From: an uncultured Blautia sp.
GTDB taxonomy: Bacteria; Bacillota; Clostridia; Lachnospirales; Lachnospiraceae
Length of the DNA: 7,298 nt
Direction: 5' to 3'
NCBI GenBank assembly: GCA_900541345.1
Contig: UQJE01000107.1
Coordinates: 1-7,298, forward strand
This document shows positions 6,393-7,298 of the stretch, piece after piece (position 1 is the stretch's first letter; each line of letters begins with the position of its first letter). A program made the translations under genes and the position numbers. Below the pieces are notes generated by a model. That model did no database searches. It was not told the DNA's origin and saw nothing but the letters and a program-made list of their open reading frames with translations.

Positions 6393-6812
6393 ATGCTGCA
6401 GCAGATTTTTCTTGCTTTTATCGGATTTTGTTCCGGAGTAATCATTGCAGGAGGCCTTGTAGGACTTCTCATAGGCCTTTCCATTGTACCAAGATATGCC
6501 GGAATTACACGTACCGGAAAACATATTATGCTTTATGAAGATGTCACTCTTATGGGAACTTTATTCGGAACGCTTATGTTTCTTTTTCACATTCCACTCC
6601 CTCTGGGGCAGCCTTTTCTTCTGCTTTACGGATTGTTTTCCGGCATTTTTCTCGGCAGTTGGATTATGGCTCTGGCAGAAATGGCAGATGTATTTCCCAT
6701 TTTTACAAGGCGCATTAAATTCACAGAAGGACTTCCAAAAGTCATTCTTTGCGTAGCTTTTGGAAAAATCTGCGGTTCTCTGCTCTATTACTTCCAGAGC
6801 TGGCAAAAATAA
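6393..6812 (+). CDS. spoVAB: Stage V sporulation protein AB
   Basis: This 139-residue integral membrane protein has about four hydrophobic segments (roughly 5-30, 50-66, 72-97, 113-134). It matches SpoVAB in length and key phrases: a glycine-rich first helix, IVPRYAGITRTGKHIMLYE (31-49), and EMADVFPIFTRRI (95-107). SpoVA proteins form the forespore inner-membrane channel that loads dipicolinic acid into the spore and releases it at germination; the specific role of AB is less well known. The ATG follows GGAGGTG by 5 nt. spoVAC starts 28 bp downstream. In Bacillus spoVAA precedes spoVAB; here the upstream neighbour is divergent tcdA, so spoVAB leads the operon. Confidence 0.88.
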   Translation: MLQQIFLAFIGFCSGVIIAGGLVGLLIGLSIVPRYAGITRTGKHIMLYEDVTLMGTLFGTLMFLFHIPLPLGQPFLLLYGLFSGIFLGSWIMALAEMADVFPIFTRRIKFTEGLPKVILCVAFGKICGSLLYYFQSWQK

Positions 6813-6840
6813 AAATTCATTTAGAAAGGACGGTGTTTTT

Positions 6841-7298
6841 ATGCCGGACACAGTATCACAGCAGCAAAAACAGAAACAAAAAGAGTATGAAGCATATGTA
6901 AAAAAGATTACGCCCACCCACAGCCTCCCTTTGAATATGAGCAAAGCCTTTCTCACCGGAGGTATCATCTGTACTCTGGGACAATTTATTTTAAACACCG
7001 CAAAATATATGGGGGCAGATAAAGAAGCTGCCGGAGCCTGGTGCTCTGTTATTCTGATTCTCTTGAGCGTGCTTCTTACCGGCTTTAACCTTTACTCTAA
7101 AATCGGAAAATTCGGAGGTGCCGGCGGACTTGTTCCCATTACCGGTTTTGCCAATTCTGTAGCCTCTTCTGCCATTGAATTTCAGGCAGAAGGACAAGTA
7201 TTTGGTATCGGCTGCAAAATCTTCACCATTGCAGGTCCGGTGATTTTATATGGTCTTTTAAGCTCCTGGATTCTTGGTATCCTCTACTATATTCTAAA
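6841..7298 (+). CDS. spoVAC: Stage V sporulation protein AC (partial, runs off right edge)
   Basis: The frame is open for 152 codons to the window end without a stop. After a Gln/Lys-rich soluble N-terminus (1-32), it shows the SpoVAC sequence: AFLTGGIICTLGQFILN (36-52), ILLSVLLTGFNLYSKIGKFGGAGG (73-96), VPITGFANSVASSAIEF (98-114) and GQVFGIGCKIFTIAGPVILYG (118-138). SpoVAC is the pore-like membrane protein of the SpoVA channel; the Bacillus protein has mechanosensitive channel activity and passes dipicolinate. The family is about 150 residues, so only a few C-terminal codons should be missing. AAAGGA (6825-6830) lies 10 nt before the ATG. spoVAD and spoVAE would be expected just beyond the window. 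Confidence 0.93.
   Translation, partial: MPDTVSQQQKQKQKEYEAYVKKITPTHSLPLNMSKAFLTGGIICTLGQFILNTAKYMGADKEAAGAWCSVILILLSVLLTGFNLYSKIGKFGGAGGLVPITGFANSVASSAIEFQAEGQVFGIGCKIFTIAGPVILYGLLSSWILGILYYIL

Noticed and set aside
6561..6998. Minus-strand open frame across spoVAB and spoVAC
   Set aside because: It is the antisense of two clearly recognised spoVA genes and spans the gap between them; its composition is not protein-like.

Overview
This window looks like a chromosomal segment from a spore-forming, low-to-moderate GC Clostridia, most likely a gut Lachnospiraceae (Blautia/Dorea-like). The assignment rests on forespore spoVA genes, a Gram-positive rapZ-whiA-crh cluster, strong GGAGG-type ribosome binding sites and AT-rich intergenic regions. 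No mobile element, tRNA, rRNA or CRISPR array is visible. Most of the window is conserved housekeeping sequence.

Left edge (1-266): a very strong minus-strand promoter with three helically phased A-tracts upstream of its -35 starts an RNA near position 101. That RNA reads out of the left edge through a structured 5' leader: a GAAA-capped hairpin, a second bulged hairpin and a long-range closing helix. The gene it serves lies outside the window; a ribosomal-protein operon is my best guess. A hairpin terminator at about 231-263 separates it from the next gene. Positions 267-1322 (minus) encode a two-pass membrane protein with a SipW-type signal-peptidase fold that appears to lack the catalytic histidine. 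It carries a long charged cytoplasmic tail.

Middle (1323-2410): two near-consensus promoters interlock in the gap between that gene and a divergent plus-strand PAP2-family membrane phosphatase (1440-2336). A 16-bp hairpin at 2339-2378 ends the phosphatase gene and the minus-strand operon converging on it.

Core operon (2411-6227, all minus, transcribed right to left): tcdA, murB, rapZ, whiA and crh, with gaps of 47, 24 and 18 bp and a final 4-bp overlap. A consensus promoter lies upstream of tcdA. The operon combines a tRNA t6A-to-ct6A modifier, the second committed step of peptidoglycan precursor synthesis, a nucleotide-binding regulator tied to amino-sugar supply in E. coli, a DNA-binding protein linked to division, and a Crh-type HPr paralogue that cannot be phosphorylated on His15. 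This suggests coupling of wall synthesis to carbon status. yvcK, normally between rapZ and whiA in Bacillus, is absent, and Crh has Glu at position 15.

Right edge (6393-7298, plus): spoVAB and the start of spoVAC, parts of the forespore dipicolinate channel, follow a plausible sigma-G promoter. spoVAA is not upstream. spoVAC runs off the right edge.
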